64,000 nucleotides of DNA from Pseudoalteromonas peptidolytica (GTDB taxonomy: Bacteria; Pseudomonadota; Gammaproteobacteria; Enterobacterales; Alteromonadaceae), in assembly GCF_012641745.1 (NCBI RefSeq), contig NZ_WEHZ01000003.1, forward strand, positions 62,001 through 126,000. The letters are read 5' to 3'. Under the pieces are notes generated by a model. It was not told the origin of the DNA, did not search any database, and saw only the letters and a program-made list of their open reading frames with translations. The position numbers and the translations under genes are program-made. The stretch's first letter is position 1, and each line of letters begins with the position of its first letter. Shown piece after piece: positions 9,238 through 18,592 of the stretch.

Positions 9238-9288
9238 ATGAACAGCAATATCACAGTAAACACAATTTGGTGGTGGTGGATGCCCTAG
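9238..9288 (+). CDS. trpL: trp leader peptide 2 (four tandem Trp)
   Basis: A second 16-codon leader ORF, MNSNITVNTIWWWWMP, begins 21 bases after attenuator 1. It has a better ribosome site (TAAGG, 7 bases upstream) and four consecutive Trp codons. Its downstream segment GCGGG (9288-9292) can pair either with CCC at 9283-9285 (pause stem) or with CCCGC at 9321-9325 (antiterminator). It is not a copy of leader 1: only the Trp block and the general design are shared. Confidence 0.87.
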   Translation: MNSNITVNTIWWWWMP

Positions 9289-9316
9289 CGGGACGGTATT
9301 GTTGTGTCTGAACAAT

Positions 9317-9350
9317 AACCCCCGCAGAGCTCAGCTTTCGGGGGTTTTTT
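9317..9350 (+). terminator. trp attenuator 2
   Basis: The stem AACCCCCG/CGGGGGTT (9317-9324 with 9339-9346), with a further internal GAGCTC-type pairing, is followed by a run of T. It is the second conditional terminator before trpE, about 40 bases upstream of the gene. Confidence 0.88.
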
Positions 9351-9391
9351 ATTTTCTAAACAGAATATCTAGAAATTAAGAGGAATGAGGT

Positions 9392-10969
9392 TTGATTTTT
9401 AGTCACATAACGACCACACCAGGTGAGGTCACCAGCATAAGACAAAGGCGCGACTATACCGCTAGCCCTTTGTCACTATACGCTGGTTTAAACAAAGAAA
9501 ACTCACTACTACTTGAATCCGCAGAGATTGAGTCGAAAGATAATGTGAAAAGCATTGTACTTGTAGATAGCGCTATCCGATTTGAATGTAACGGTGCTCA
9601 GGTCATCGCCAAAGCATTATCCAATAATGGGGCTCAGCTACTGCCGTACCTTGCACAAAAGGTAAAAAATTGTGATGTTCATCTCAGCGAAGATACATTA
9701 ACTCTTTCATACAATGGACTTGAAAGTGATATTGATGAGCACACTAAACTCAAGGCTGATAATGCCTTTAGTGCACTTAGAACCTGTATCAATGAAATAA
9801 AGCAGAATTCAGACACGCCTTTCTCTGTCTTTTTAGGTGGAGTATTTGCCTATGATATGGTCGCTAACTTCGAACAACTCCCAGATGTGCCAAATGGTGA
9901 TAATGACTGTCCTGATTACGTGTTTTATTTAGCTGAAACCCTAGTGGTTATTGACCATCAAACGCAAACCACTGAGCTGATCGGCAATGTGTTCAATGGC
10001 CCTGACGTACATGCCAACTGTTTTGAGGTCGGCAAACAACTAGAAACACTCAATAGCCAGTGTGACCAAATTACCGAGTTTCAATTTAGCCCTATTGCTG
10101 GCTGCCCCGAAGTTCAAGTAAATATTAGTGATGACGACTACTGCAACCACGTTGAAAAATTGAAAACCAATATTATCAACGGTGATATATTTCAAGTCGT
10201 TCCCTCTCGCTCTTTTTCACTTCCTTGCCATAACTCACTCGCCGCCTATAAACAGCTCAAATTACAAAACCCCAGTCCGTACATGTTCTATATGAAGGAC
10301 GAGCGCTTTGTTTTGTTTGGCGCATCTCCTGAATCAGCGCTCAAATATTGTGAGCAGAGTAATCAAGTTGAAGTCTATCCTATTGCAGGCACAAGACCCC
10401 GTGGTAAGTTTGCTGATGGTAACATCAACCCAGACTTGGATAGCCGCATCGAGCTTGAACTACGAAACGATCAAAAAGAACGTGCAGAGCATTTAATGTT
10501 AGTCGACCTTGCGCGAAATGATGTAGCTAGGATCAGTGTGCCAGGTACGCGGCACGCCAAAGAATTATTAAAGGTCGATCGCTATTCCCAAGTGATGCAC
10601 CTAGTATCCAGAGTCGTTGGCCAATTAAAACCTGATTTAGATGCACTTCACGCCTATCAAGCATGTATGAACATGGGTACTTTAGTCGGTGCACCAAAAG
10701 TGAAAGCCGCAGAGCTCGTTCGCCATACCGAACAACAGCGCCGTGGCAGCTATGGTGGCGCAGTAGGTTACTTGATGGGGAACGGTGCTATGGACAGCTG
10801 TATCGTCATTCGCTCTGCATTTGTAAAAAATGATATCGCCTACGTGCAAGCAGGTGCAGGAGTTGTATTTGACTCAGATCCACAAAGTGAAGCAAATGAA
10901 ACCAAGGCAAAAGCGATGGCCGTGATAAAAGCTGTACAGTCTACGTATGAGGATACAAACAATGACTAA
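9392..10969 (+). CDS. trpE: TrpE, anthranilate synthase component I
   Basis: This 525-residue chorismate-utilising enzyme makes anthranilate from chorismate with ammonia supplied by TrpG. The tryptophan feedback site LLLES is present at about residues 39-43. The C-terminal catalytic half has PIAGTRPRG, ELRNDQKERAEHLMLVDLARND and the terminal GAGVVFDSDP motif. The likely start is TTG, with AGAGGA 7 bases upstream; a nearby ATG at 9385 reads into a stop within six codons. The N-terminal length then matches E. coli TrpE. It is the first gene of trpE-G-D-CF-B-A and overlaps trpG by 8 bases. Confidence 0.96.
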   Translation: MIFSHITTTPGEVTSIRQRRDYTASPLSLYAGLNKENSLLLESAEIESKDNVKSIVLVDSAIRFECNGAQVIAKALSNNGAQLLPYLAQKVKNCDVHLSEDTLTLSYNGLESDIDEHTKLKADNAFSALRTCINEIKQNSDTPFSVFLGGVFAYDMVANFEQLPDVPNGDNDCPDYVFYLAETLVVIDHQTQTTELIGNVFNGPDVHANCFEVGKQLETLNSQCDQITEFQFSPIAGCPEVQVNISDDDYCNHVEKLKTNIINGDIFQVVPSRSFSLPCHNSLAAYKQLKLQNPSPYMFYMKDERFVLFGASPESALKYCEQSNQVEVYPIAGTRPRGKFADGNINPDLDSRIELELRNDQKERAEHLMLVDLARNDVARISVPGTRHAKELLKVDRYSQVMHLVSRVVGQLKPDLDALHAYQACMNMGTLVGAPKVKAAELVRHTEQQRRGSYGGAVGYLMGNGAMDSCIVIRSAFVKNDIAYVQAGAGVVFDSDPQSEANETKAKAMAVIKAVQSTYEDTNND

Positions 10970-11543
10970 AGTATACTTCTTAGACAATTTTGATTCATTT
11001 AGCTATAACTTGGTTGATGAACTTAGCCTCCTTGGGCTTGACTTAGTCGTCTATCGTAACAACATCCCAGCTGAAACAATTTACAATAAAATGTGCGCTG
11101 AAGTAGAGCCGGTGATTTTAGTCTTGTCTCCGGGACCTGGCTCCCCTTCAGAAGCGGGCTGTTTACTGGCTTTAATTGCTCTTTGCAAAGGTAGATTTCC
11201 GATGCTTGGGATCTGTTTAGGTCAGCAGGCGCTCACACAAAGCTATGGTGGTGAGATAGGCCGTGCAGGCGAAACAGTACACGGTAAGTCTTCTATAATA
11301 GAAGCTGATGAGCACCCAGTATTTGCAGGGTTGGGCTCACAGTTTCCTGTTGCTCGCTACCACTCTTTAATGGCAACTAAAGTGCCGCAGGAACTCAACG
11401 TCATTGCAAGATATAAATCTATTCCCATGGCTATCTACCATAGTGAAGATCGAGTGATAGGTTTTCAGTTCCACCCAGAATCAATACTCACGCCTAATGG
11501 CGCTCAACTATTACAGCAAAGCATTGCATACCTCAGCGCTTAG
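10962..11543 (+). CDS. trpG: TrpG, anthranilate synthase glutamine amidotransferase
   Basis: A 193-residue class I glutaminase subunit, not fused to TrpD as it is in E. coli. The nucleophile Cys85 sits in LGICLGQQ, and the His-Glu pair in GFQFHPES near the C-terminus. It begins at the ATG inside the trpE terminus (8-base overlap ATGACTAA), which implies translational coupling and balanced subunits. A longer start 15 bases upstream is possible but less consistent with the family N-terminus MTKVYFLDNFDSF. Confidence 0.95.
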   Translation: MTKVYFLDNFDSFSYNLVDELSLLGLDLVVYRNNIPAETIYNKMCAEVEPVILVLSPGPGSPSEAGCLLALIALCKGRFPMLGICLGQQALTQSYGGEIGRAGETVHGKSSIIEADEHPVFAGLGSQFPVARYHSLMATKVPQELNVIARYKSIPMAIYHSEDRVIGFQFHPESILTPNGAQLLQQSIAYLSA

Positions 11544-11552
11544 GAGAATACT

Positions 11553-12557
11553 ATGGAAAAGTTACAACCGCTTTTACAGCAACAAGATTTGTCTTTTGAT
11601 GACGCCAAATCCTTATTTGACGATATTATGACGGGGCAGCTTAGTGACATCGAGCTTACCGCTGCCTTGGTTGCCCTAAAACTCAAAACCGAAACTGCAT
11701 CAGAAATTGCAGGTGCTGCTCAAGCAATGCGCGATCATGCTACGCCTTTTGATAAGCGGGGCTTACTCGCCGCAGATAGCTGTGGTACTGGCGGGGATGG
11801 CACAAACACCATCAATGTGAGTACCACAGCTGCGATTGTTGCTGCAGCGTGTGGTATCAATATGGTCAAACATGGTAATCGCAGTGTGAGTAGTAAATCT
11901 GGCTCCGCTGATTTACTCAAAGCTCTTGGGATTAACATTGATATGACTCCCGCTCTTGCAGAAAAGTGCTTAGCAGAGACTGGCTTTACCTTTTTGTTTG
12001 CACCGCATTATCACGCTGGTGTAAAACACGCGATGCCGGTTCGCACCCAGCTAAAAACCCGCACCATATTTAATATCCTTGGGCCATTAGCAAACCCAGC
12101 AAAGCCTGAAGTGCAATTGCTGGGCGTGTATGACCCCGCTCTAGTGTTGCCAATGGCCGAAACACTCAACCGTTTAGGCACAAAGCGCGCGATGGTCGTT
12201 CATGGCAGCGGCACCGATGAAATTGCGTTACACGGTGAGACATTAGTCGCTGAAGTGAAACTGGGTGAAGTGACACAATACACCATAACCCCAAGTGATG
12301 TTGGACTAGAAAACTATTCACTTGAATCCATCGCAGGAGATACGCCAGAATATAACGCGAAAGCGAGCCTTGCGATTTTAAATGGTGAAGGCGAAGCCGC
12401 GCACAATGCTGCAATTATCGCCAACGTAGCTGCTCTATTGGTTTTAACTGACAAGGCAGCAGATTTTAAAACCGCAAGCCAGCTAGTCCGCGAAGTATTA
12501 GCAAGCAAAAAAGCCATGACAACTCTGGCTAACATAGTAGAGGTGAGTAATGGCTAA
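11553..12557 (+). CDS. trpD: TrpD, anthranilate phosphoribosyltransferase
   Basis: A 334-residue stand-alone enzyme joining anthranilate and PRPP. Family motifs are DSCGTGGDGTNTINVST (PRPP and substrate binding) and KHGNRSVSSKSGSADLLKALG, with the later HGSGTDEIALHGE segment. A good ribosome site (AGGAGAA) precedes the ATG. It overlaps trpCF by 8 bases. Confidence 0.96.
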   Translation: MEKLQPLLQQQDLSFDDAKSLFDDIMTGQLSDIELTAALVALKLKTETASEIAGAAQAMRDHATPFDKRGLLAADSCGTGGDGTNTINVSTTAAIVAAACGINMVKHGNRSVSSKSGSADLLKALGINIDMTPALAEKCLAETGFTFLFAPHYHAGVKHAMPVRTQLKTRTIFNILGPLANPAKPEVQLLGVYDPALVLPMAETLNRLGTKRAMVVHGSGTDEIALHGETLVAEVKLGEVTQYTITPSDVGLENYSLESIAGDTPEYNAKASLAILNGEGEAAHNAAIIANVAALLVLTDKAADFKTASQLVREVLASKKAMTTLANIVEVSNG

Positions 12558-13914
12558 TGTATTAGAAAAAATTGTTGCTGATAAAGTCGAAGAACTAAAA
12601 GCGCGTAAGATACAGCAGCCCCTAAGCGACTTTATTGATAACGTCACCCCGACCACACGTGACTTTATGGCAGCACTGGTACAGACCGGCACACAATTTA
12701 TTTTGGAGTGTAAAAAGGCATCGCCTTCAAAAGGGCTTATTCGAACCCATTTTGATTTAGATGAAATCGCCGGCATTTATGGTAAGTACGCAACATGTAT
12801 TAGTGTGCTAACCGATGAAAAATATTTTCAGGGCAGCTATGAATACTTGGCGAAAGTACGAAAGCTAGTCGACCAGCCATTGATCTGTAAGGATTTCTTT
12901 ATAGATGAATATCAAGTTTATTTAGCCCGTTTGCATGGTGGCGACGCTATTTTACTGATGCTATCGGTATTAAATGACGAAGAATATATGGCGCTAGCCA
13001 AAGTGGCAAAGTCACTAAACATGTCGATTTTAACAGAAGTAAGCAACGAAGAAGAAGTAACACGGGCTCTGACACTAAACGCTGAACTTATCGGTATTAA
13101 CAACCGAAACCTACGAGACCTATCAACGGATTTAGCAACAACAGAAAAGCTACGAGCGCTTATTCCAGAAGACAAAGTTGTGATTTCAGAGTCTGGTATC
13201 TACACACACCGAGATGTCAAACGCTTATCGCCAATTTGTGATGGCTTTTTGGTTGGTAGCTCTTTGATGGCAGAGCAAGATTTAGAACTTGCCTGCAGAC
13301 GTTTAATTTTAGGTGAAAACAAAGTCTGTGGTCTTACTCGAAGCCAAGATGCAAAGACCGCTTATGAAGCTGGCGCGGTGTACGGTGGCCTTATCTTTTA
13401 TCCAAAGTCTCCTCGTTATGTCGATATAGACTGCGCGAAGGCTGTCGCTGATAGTGCACCACTCATGTATGTGGGTGTGTTCGTTAACGCACCGCTTGAG
13501 CAAGTGGCTGAGTATGCGCAAATTTTAAAGCTCAGTGCAGTACAATTACACGGGAATGAAGATGAGCGATATATCGACATGTTACGTAAACAACTACCAT
13601 TAACGTGCCAAATTTGGAAAGCACAAGGAGTGGAAACAACACTGCCCCCCCCCTTTTCTGGTGTAGATAAACACTTGTACGACACCAAAACAGCGACGGC
13701 ATTTGGTGGTACCGGGCAAGTTTTCGATTGGCAGCTATTAAGGAACAGCACAAACAATTACATGTTGGCAGGAGGCTTAAGCCCAGACAATATTCTTAGT
13801 GCCGTGTCGATTGGCGCTGACGGCCTTGACCTAAATTCAGGTGTTGAGCAATCGCCTGGTAAAAAATGCGCTCAAAAAATCGCAAATGCGTTTTCACAAA
13901 TTCGAAAATATTGA
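12550..13914 (+). CDS. trpCF: TrpCF, bifunctional indole-glycerol-phosphate synthase / phosphoribosylanthranilate isomerase
   Basis: A 454-residue fusion of two TIM barrels, as in E. coli TrpC. The N-terminal synthase (about 1-255) shows [35 protein letters not shown] and ISESGI. The C-terminal isomerase (about 256-454) shows [27 protein letters not shown] and LAGGLSPDN. It catalyses two consecutive steps between phosphoribosylanthranilate and indole-glycerol phosphate. It is translationally coupled to trpD through the 8-base overlap and lies 7 bases before trpB. Confidence 0.96.
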   Translation: MANVLEKIVADKVEELKARKIQQPLSDFIDNVTPTTRDFMAALVQTGTQFILECKKASPSKGLIRTHFDLDEIAGIYGKYATCISVLTDEKYFQGSYEYLAKVRKLVDQPLICKDFFIDEYQVYLARLHGGDAILLMLSVLNDEEYMALAKVAKSLNMSILTEVSNEEEVTRALTLNAELIGINNRNLRDLSTDLATTEKLRALIPEDKVVISESGIYTHRDVKRLSPICDGFLVGSSLMAEQDLELACRRLILGENKVCGLTRSQDAKTAYEAGAVYGGLIFYPKSPRYVDIDCAKAVADSAPLMYVGVFVNAPLEQVAEYAQILKLSAVQLHGNEDERYIDMLRKQLPLTCQIWKAQGVETTLPPPFSGVDKHLYDTKTATAFGGTGQVFDWQLLRNSTNNYMLAGGLSPDNILSAVSIGADGLDLNSGVEQSPGKKCAQKIANAFSQIRKY

Positions 13915-13921
13915 GGTGGAC

Positions 13922-15106
13922 ATGAGTAATTCAGCTTATTTTGGTGACTTCGGAGGCATGTTTGTGCCCGAGTTACTCGTACCTGCTCTAAAACAATTAG
14001 AACAGGAATTTTATAAATCACAAAAAGACCCAGCATTTCAGACAGAATTTTATCAACTGTTGAATGAGTTTGCTGGTCGTCCAACGCCGCTAACTAAAAC
14101 TCGTAACTTAGTTACAAACCCTAACGTAAAACTTTATTTGAAACGTGAAGATCTACTCCATGGTGGTGCACACAAAACCAACCAAGTTTTAGGTCAGGCA
14201 CTGCTGACCAAACGTATGGGTAAAAAAGAAGTCATCGCAGAAACCGGCGCTGGGCAACATGGTGTAGCAACCGCACTAGCCTGCTCCTTGCTTGGTCTAA
14301 AGTGTAGAGTGTATATGGGTGCCAAAGACGTAGAGCGCCAACAACCAAATGTATTTAGAATGCGTTTGATGGGAGCTGAAGTTATCCCGGTAACCGCTGG
14401 CTCTGGCACACTAAAAGATGCTGTGAATGAAGCAATGCGCGACTGGTCTGCAAACTATCAAACAGCACACTATTTGCTTGGTACAGCGGCAGGCCCACAC
14501 CCATTCCCAACTATTGTGCGCGAGTTTCAAAAAATGATTGGCGAAGAAGCCAAGCAGCAAATACTCAAAGCCGAGGGGCGTTTACCAGATGCTGTTATTG
14601 CCTGTGTAGGTGGTGGCTCTAATGCTATCGGTATGTTCACAGACTTTATTGAGGAAAAAGACGTTAAATTAATTGGTGTTGAACCGGCTGGAAAAGGACT
14701 TGATACTGACGAGCACGGCGCAGCATTATGCAAAGGCACCAAGGGCATTTTGCATGGTGCTTACACCTATATTATGCAGAATCAAGATGGTCAAATTGAA
14801 GAGTCTTATTCTGTTTCTGCCGGTTTAGATTATCCAGCGGTCGGTCCTCAACACGCATTTTTACATGAAACAGGCAGAGCACAATACGTCGGTATTAGTG
14901 ATACAGAAGCCTTAGACGCTTTTCAAGCGTTAGCAAAACATGAAGGGATAATTCCTGCACTAGAATCGAGCCATGCACTGGCATACGCATTAAAGTATGC
15001 CGAGGCGCAAACTGAAGAAACTATCATTGTTGTCAATTTAAGTGGCCGAGGAGACAAAGACTTAGCTCACGTCCACCAAGTACTTTCTGAGCGAGGTGAA
15101 CTATGA
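13922..15106 (+). CDS. trpB: TrpB, tryptophan synthase beta subunit
   Basis: A 394-residue PLP enzyme that joins indole and serine. The PLP lysine is Lys85 in [10 protein letters not shown], the catalytic Glu lies in AETGAGQHG, and the phosphate loop is [10 protein letters not shown]. The ATG at 13922, preceded by GAGGTGG, gives the family N-terminus; longer upstream readings overlap trpCF. It overlaps trpA by 4 bases (ATGA). Confidence 0.96.
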   Translation: MSNSAYFGDFGGMFVPELLVPALKQLEQEFYKSQKDPAFQTEFYQLLNEFAGRPTPLTKTRNLVTNPNVKLYLKREDLLHGGAHKTNQVLGQALLTKRMGKKEVIAETGAGQHGVATALACSLLGLKCRVYMGAKDVERQQPNVFRMRLMGAEVIPVTAGSGTLKDAVNEAMRDWSANYQTAHYLLGTAAGPHPFPTIVREFQKMIGEEAKQQILKAEGRLPDAVIACVGGGSNAIGMFTDFIEEKDVKLIGVEPAGKGLDTDEHGAALCKGTKGILHGAYTYIMQNQDGQIEESYSVSAGLDYPAVGPQHAFLHETGRAQYVGISDTEALDAFQALAKHEGIIPALESSHALAYALKYAEAQTEETIIVVNLSGRGDKDLAHVHQVLSERGEL

Positions 15107-15909
15107 GACGTTATGACGCGATGTTCGCGCACTTAAGCGAAAAAAACCAAGGAGCATTCGTCCCTTTTGTAACGATTGGCGATCCAAACAAAGCGCTCAG
15201 TATCGATATTATTAAGAGCTTGATTGACGGGGGTGCTGACGCATTAGAGCTCGGTATTCCCTTCTCAGATCCCATTGCTGATGGCCCAGTTATCCAAGCT
15301 GCCAACATCCGAGCACTAGAGCAAAATGTGAATACGCAAGATTGCCTTGAGATCATCGCTGAGATCCGCCGATATAACAGTGATATTCCTATTGGCCTGT
15401 TACTGTACTCAAACTTGATTTTTGCTCGAGGTATTGCGCAGTTTTATCAGGATGCAAAAGCGGCTGGCGTTGACTCTATTTTGGTTGCAGACGTGCCACT
15501 GCACGAGGCTAAACCATTCAGACTCAATGCCATGGAGAATGACATCGCGCCAATTTTTATCGCCACACCCAATGCCTGTGATGATACCCTACGAGAATGT
15601 GCTACCCGAGGGCGTGGTTATACCTATTTACTCTCACGTGCAGGTGTAACTGGCACAGAAACGACGGCGCAAATGCCAGCGACAGATATGATCACCAAAT
15701 TGATTGAATATCATGCTGCACCGCCGCTGTTAGGGTTTGGCATTTCTGAGCCTGAGCATGTTAAGCATGCCATTAGTTCTGGTGCTGCGGGCGCTATCAG
15801 TGGCTCTGCAGTAGTTAAAATCATCGAAAAACATTTAGATGATCACAAAACAATGTGTTTTGAGTTGAAAACCTTTGTTGAACGAATGAAGGCTGCAACC
15901 CAGAAGTAA
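15103..15909 (+). CDS. trpA: TrpA, tryptophan synthase alpha subunit
   Basis: A 268-residue TIM barrel that cleaves indole-glycerol phosphate and channels indole to TrpB. Catalytic Glu49 ([10 protein letters not shown]) and Asp60 (IADGP) are present, with the [13 protein letters not shown] loop and GFGIS phosphate site. It is the last trp gene. Its TAA stop is the target of MITE copy 2: the stop is one arm of the 3-bp target duplication, so the protein end was not altered. Confidence 0.96.
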   Translation: MRRYDAMFAHLSEKNQGAFVPFVTIGDPNKALSIDIIKSLIDGGADALELGIPFSDPIADGPVIQAANIRALEQNVNTQDCLEIIAEIRRYNSDIPIGLLLYSNLIFARGIAQFYQDAKAAGVDSILVADVPLHEAKPFRLNAMENDIAPIFIATPNACDDTLRECATRGRGYTYLLSRAGVTGTETTAQMPATDMITKLIEYHAAPPLLGFGISEPEHVKHAISSGAAGAISGSAVVKIIEKHLDDHKTMCFELKTFVERMKAATQK

Positions 15910-16069
15910 TACCAATTTTCTTAATTAAGTGGTCTATTTTGAGGCGAGAATACCTTGTCGATAACCAGGCAAAAATTTTGCTATTTAGTTGTTCTAAATA
16001 AGAAATTTTTAACGCTGTTAGCGTCAGATTTACTCCTTCAAATTGCGCAAGTATTAAGTCAAATTGGTA
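15910..16069 (+). repeat. MITE copy 2 (160 bp), inserted at the trpA stop codon
   Basis: The ends are TACCAATTTTCTTAAT and AATTGGTA. The flanks are TAA (15907-15909, the trpA stop) and TAA (16070-16072). This is the most complete short-form copy. The left end and the inverted right end agree over about 16 bp with small gaps. Confidence 0.88.
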
Positions 16070-16102
16070 TAAACGCTCAGTTGAGGCTAATTGCATCAAA
16101 AT

Positions 16103-16137
16103 AAAAAAGGGAGCCTGCTATTTGCATCACTCCCTTT
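16103..16137 (-). terminator. Terminator of the four-gene chorismate/PLP operon
   Basis: A perfect 8-bp stem AAAGGGAG/CTCCCTTT (16106-16113 with 16130-16137) is followed on the minus strand by TTTTTTAT. It could also act on the trp transcript coming from the other side. Confidence 0.7.
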
Positions 16138-16173
16138 ACTTACATGAGATCCGTTAACACTCTATCGACACGC

Positions 16174-16515
16174 TCACAGTCCTCTGATCCTCTTTGCTTG
16201 AGCGGCTTTTGAATGCTTCATCAACACATTCATCAAATCTCGCGTTAAAAACTCAGACAAACCGTTTTTCTTGGCATGTGCTAAAGCCCGCTCCAGAACC
16301 AAATGTTCGCGTTGAAGATCCTCTACGGGCAGGTGAAAAATGGCCTTCAAATCACCGACCTCAGAAATCTTTATAAACCTATCAGCAATCAAATTAATTA
16401 ATTGCTCATCTATTTGATTAATACCACTGCGAAGCTCTGCAAGCGCATTGGAATAATCACCGTCGTAGCTGTGCTTAATTGGAAGTTTAGTATCACTTTC
16501 GTAAGATAAAGCCAT
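16174..16515 (-). CDS. AroQ-type chorismate mutase-like protein
   Basis: A 113-residue, all-helical protein of the CM_2 type. Residues that match the AroQ active site are Arg29 (first helix, ALAELRSGINQID), Arg46 (LIADRF), Lys57 (VGDLK), Asp66 and Arg69-Glu70 (DLQRE). It may convert chorismate to prephenate; isochorismate-pyruvate lyase is an alternative in the same fold. It is free-standing, not fused to prephenate dehydratase or dehydrogenase. The ATG at 16515 follows AAGGAGA at a good distance. It is the last gene of the operon, 11 bases after the flavoenzyme gene. Confidence 0.72.
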   Translation of the reverse strand: MALSYESDTKLPIKHSYDGDYSNALAELRSGINQIDEQLINLIADRFIKISEVGDLKAIFHLPVEDLQREHLVLERALAHAKKNGLSEFLTRDLMNVLMKHSKAAQAKRIRGL

Positions 16516-16526
16516 GTCTTTCTCCT

Positions 16527-18572
16527 TTATTTGCTGCAACCTCGGCTAGTCGTTAGCTCTGAAGATATTTCTGCCATACAATATTCAGCAACCGCCGCTA
16601 TAGTCCAAGCAGGTGTACAAGCGCCTGTACTGCCGGGGATCAGTGAACCATCAATGACATATAGTCCTTTAACCACATCACCATTCGCGTTTTTAACTCT
16701 TCCGTAACTATCACATGCTTTACCAAGTACACAGCCACCTAGCGGGTGTGGTGTCATACCATAAGCCACATCAAAATGTTCATTCTCGGCAGCTGAATTA
16801 CCTGTTAATGTACGTTTAGTGTTAGTGCTACAGTGCAGCGGTCCTTGATACCCTTTGAACTGTGCTAGTTTTGTTGGATCAACGCCAGCTGTATTTGCTT
16901 CTTTCCAAGCGTTTAGGGTATTAATAGCCGTATTGATTGAATCTCCCATTCCACCTTCAAACTTGCCATTTGCTTCAATGGTTTGCGGATAAGAGAGTTG
17001 GTAGCTACCATCAGCTTGTTTTACAAATTGACCCGGAGCCGTATTTTGGCATACCCCCATCATTAATGTATTTTGAATCGAAACACTCTCTTCATACCAA
17101 ACGGGGTAAACCACCATTTTGGTAAATGGAGAGGCGTTATTCTCTTGCAGATATGTTTTGGGGTCGTCACCATATTGAAAGTCACACTCAGCAGAGCCTG
17201 GGCCGCCATTTGCAGGTCGTACTGGCTCATTGCAAAGCTGTGTTGCAAATAAGTCGCCATTTTGTCCCCATAATTTACCAACATAGGGGCTCAATGATGG
17301 AAGACCCGGTTTAGTAATATCTGTACAGCTTGGTGAATTTGCTGATTCTAGTAACAACCTTGCACTGTGCATAGAGCCTGCTGATAAAATCACATTTTTA
17401 GCTTCGTATATTATCTGCTGCGGTGCATCAACTTTATTTTCATCAATTTTGTTAACAATAATGCGATAAGAAACCTCGTCAGTGACTGGATCAACCTGTT
17501 GGTTGATACTTGTCACTTCGCTTAAGCATTCAATATCTAACATATTTGTGGCTTTGGCTTGAGCTAAGTAGTTTCTATCTAAGCTATTTTTTATACCGTA
17601 CAAGATTTTTTCTTTGCCCTGCTCTACTTCTGAATAGCTATTCATGCCGTACCACATTTCACCAATGGTCGCCGATGGTAGTACTTTGCAAGAAATTTCG
17701 TTTGCTACTACAGACCAGTCCAGCGCTAGCGTACTAAACTTAGGGTCTATCGATGAAATACCGTAGTCGCATAGCACAGTCTCTTTTGACTGCAAATTAT
17801 TTGCTTGACTCAGGAACACACGTGTAGAGAGGTAATCAGGAGCAGCTGCGATAGAGATCTGGTCTTGATTACGATGCTCCGCCAAATCAACCATAGTGGT
17901 TTGATCTATCTGATTTGGAATGTCACAGCTGTCAATATTTAAAAACGGCAATGTAGTATTCGTGCCATGACACTCACTCACCATAGTTGTTGGTGACATT
18001 ATTTTCTCAACAGTATCGTAGTAGCATGCTATCTGGTCAAAATTTAATAAGTTACTCTCTGGGCAATCCGGATCTCTGAACGCTAGGTTGAACGCTTCAC
18101 AAGATGGCTTCTGAAAAATAGTGTTATACACTTGAGATGTTCCACCAAGCCCAGCACCCATCCATACTGTCATATTTTGCGCCTCAATCGTTTCCACTAA
18201 CCCCGGATATTTTGCAACTGGGCGCTTGGCAAACACACCATCGTTAAAGTTGAGTGGCTTATCATTTAGACTTGGATCGCCAACTGGTGTACCAAATGGC
18301 TCTTCCGTTGCCATCCATGCTGAACGGCCGTCAGGCTGGCGATAATTACAAAATGGTGGAGTTGGCGTTTGCGCCGTCTTAGGTTGGTCATCGCGAGTTA
18401 AATTTCCCCACCAGTCTTTACCGCGTTCAAGCAATAAAACCGGTTTATTATCAGGCGTGCCTTTAGGATATGCCTGACAAAGCCTCAGTGCAGCAACACT
18501 ACCTCCAAAGCCTGAACCTATAATGATAGTGTCGAACGTTGTCGGTTTACCGATTGAGTTTAAATTGCTCAT
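16527..18572 (-). CDS. Cholesterol-oxidase-like GMC flavoprotein oxidoreductase
   Basis: A 681-residue FAD enzyme. The dinucleotide loop GSGFGGSVAALRL is at about 19-31 and LLLERG at the end of the second strand. The FAD-contact segment WMGAGLGGTSQVYN follows. The C-terminal active site is HPLGGCVLGKA (His609) and IDGSLIPGSTGACTP. Order and motifs match the cholesterol-oxidase branch of the GMC family, but the Asn that cholesterol oxidases have after the PGS motif is Thr653 here. There is no signal peptide. It probably oxidises an alcohol to an aldehyde or ketone; the substrate is unknown. It sits in a four-gene operon with the aminotransferase 20 bases upstream. Confidence 0.75.
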   Translation of the reverse strand: MSNLNSIGKPTTFDTIIIGSGFGGSVAALRLCQAYPKGTPDNKPVLLLERGKDWWGNLTRDDQPKTAQTPTPPFCNYRQPDGRSAWMATEEPFGTPVGDPSLNDKPLNFNDGVFAKRPVAKYPGLVETIEAQNMTVWMGAGLGGTSQVYNTIFQKPSCEAFNLAFRDPDCPESNLLNFDQIACYYDTVEKIMSPTTMVSECHGTNTTLPFLNIDSCDIPNQIDQTTMVDLAEHRNQDQISIAAAPDYLSTRVFLSQANNLQSKETVLCDYGISSIDPKFSTLALDWSVVANEISCKVLPSATIGEMWYGMNSYSEVEQGKEKILYGIKNSLDRNYLAQAKATNMLDIECLSEVTSINQQVDPVTDEVSYRIIVNKIDENKVDAPQQIIYEAKNVILSAGSMHSARLLLESANSPSCTDITKPGLPSLSPYVGKLWGQNGDLFATQLCNEPVRPANGGPGSAECDFQYGDDPKTYLQENNASPFTKMVVYPVWYEESVSIQNTLMMGVCQNTAPGQFVKQADGSYQLSYPQTIEANGKFEGGMGDSINTAINTLNAWKEANTAGVDPTKLAQFKGYQGPLHCSTNTKRTLTGNSAAENEHFDVAYGMTPHPLGGCVLGKACDSYGRVKNANGDVVKGLYVIDGSLIPGSTGACTPAWTIAAVAEYCMAEISSELTTSRGCSK

Positions 18573-18592
18573 TGTATTTTCCTTTTCAATAG

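Noticed and set aside
9385..9402. A six-codon ATG frame just before trpE as a third leader or as the trpE start
   Set aside because: It stops at once (MRFDF), has no Trp codons and no spacing for a ribosome site. The overlapping TTG at 9392 fits trpE better.
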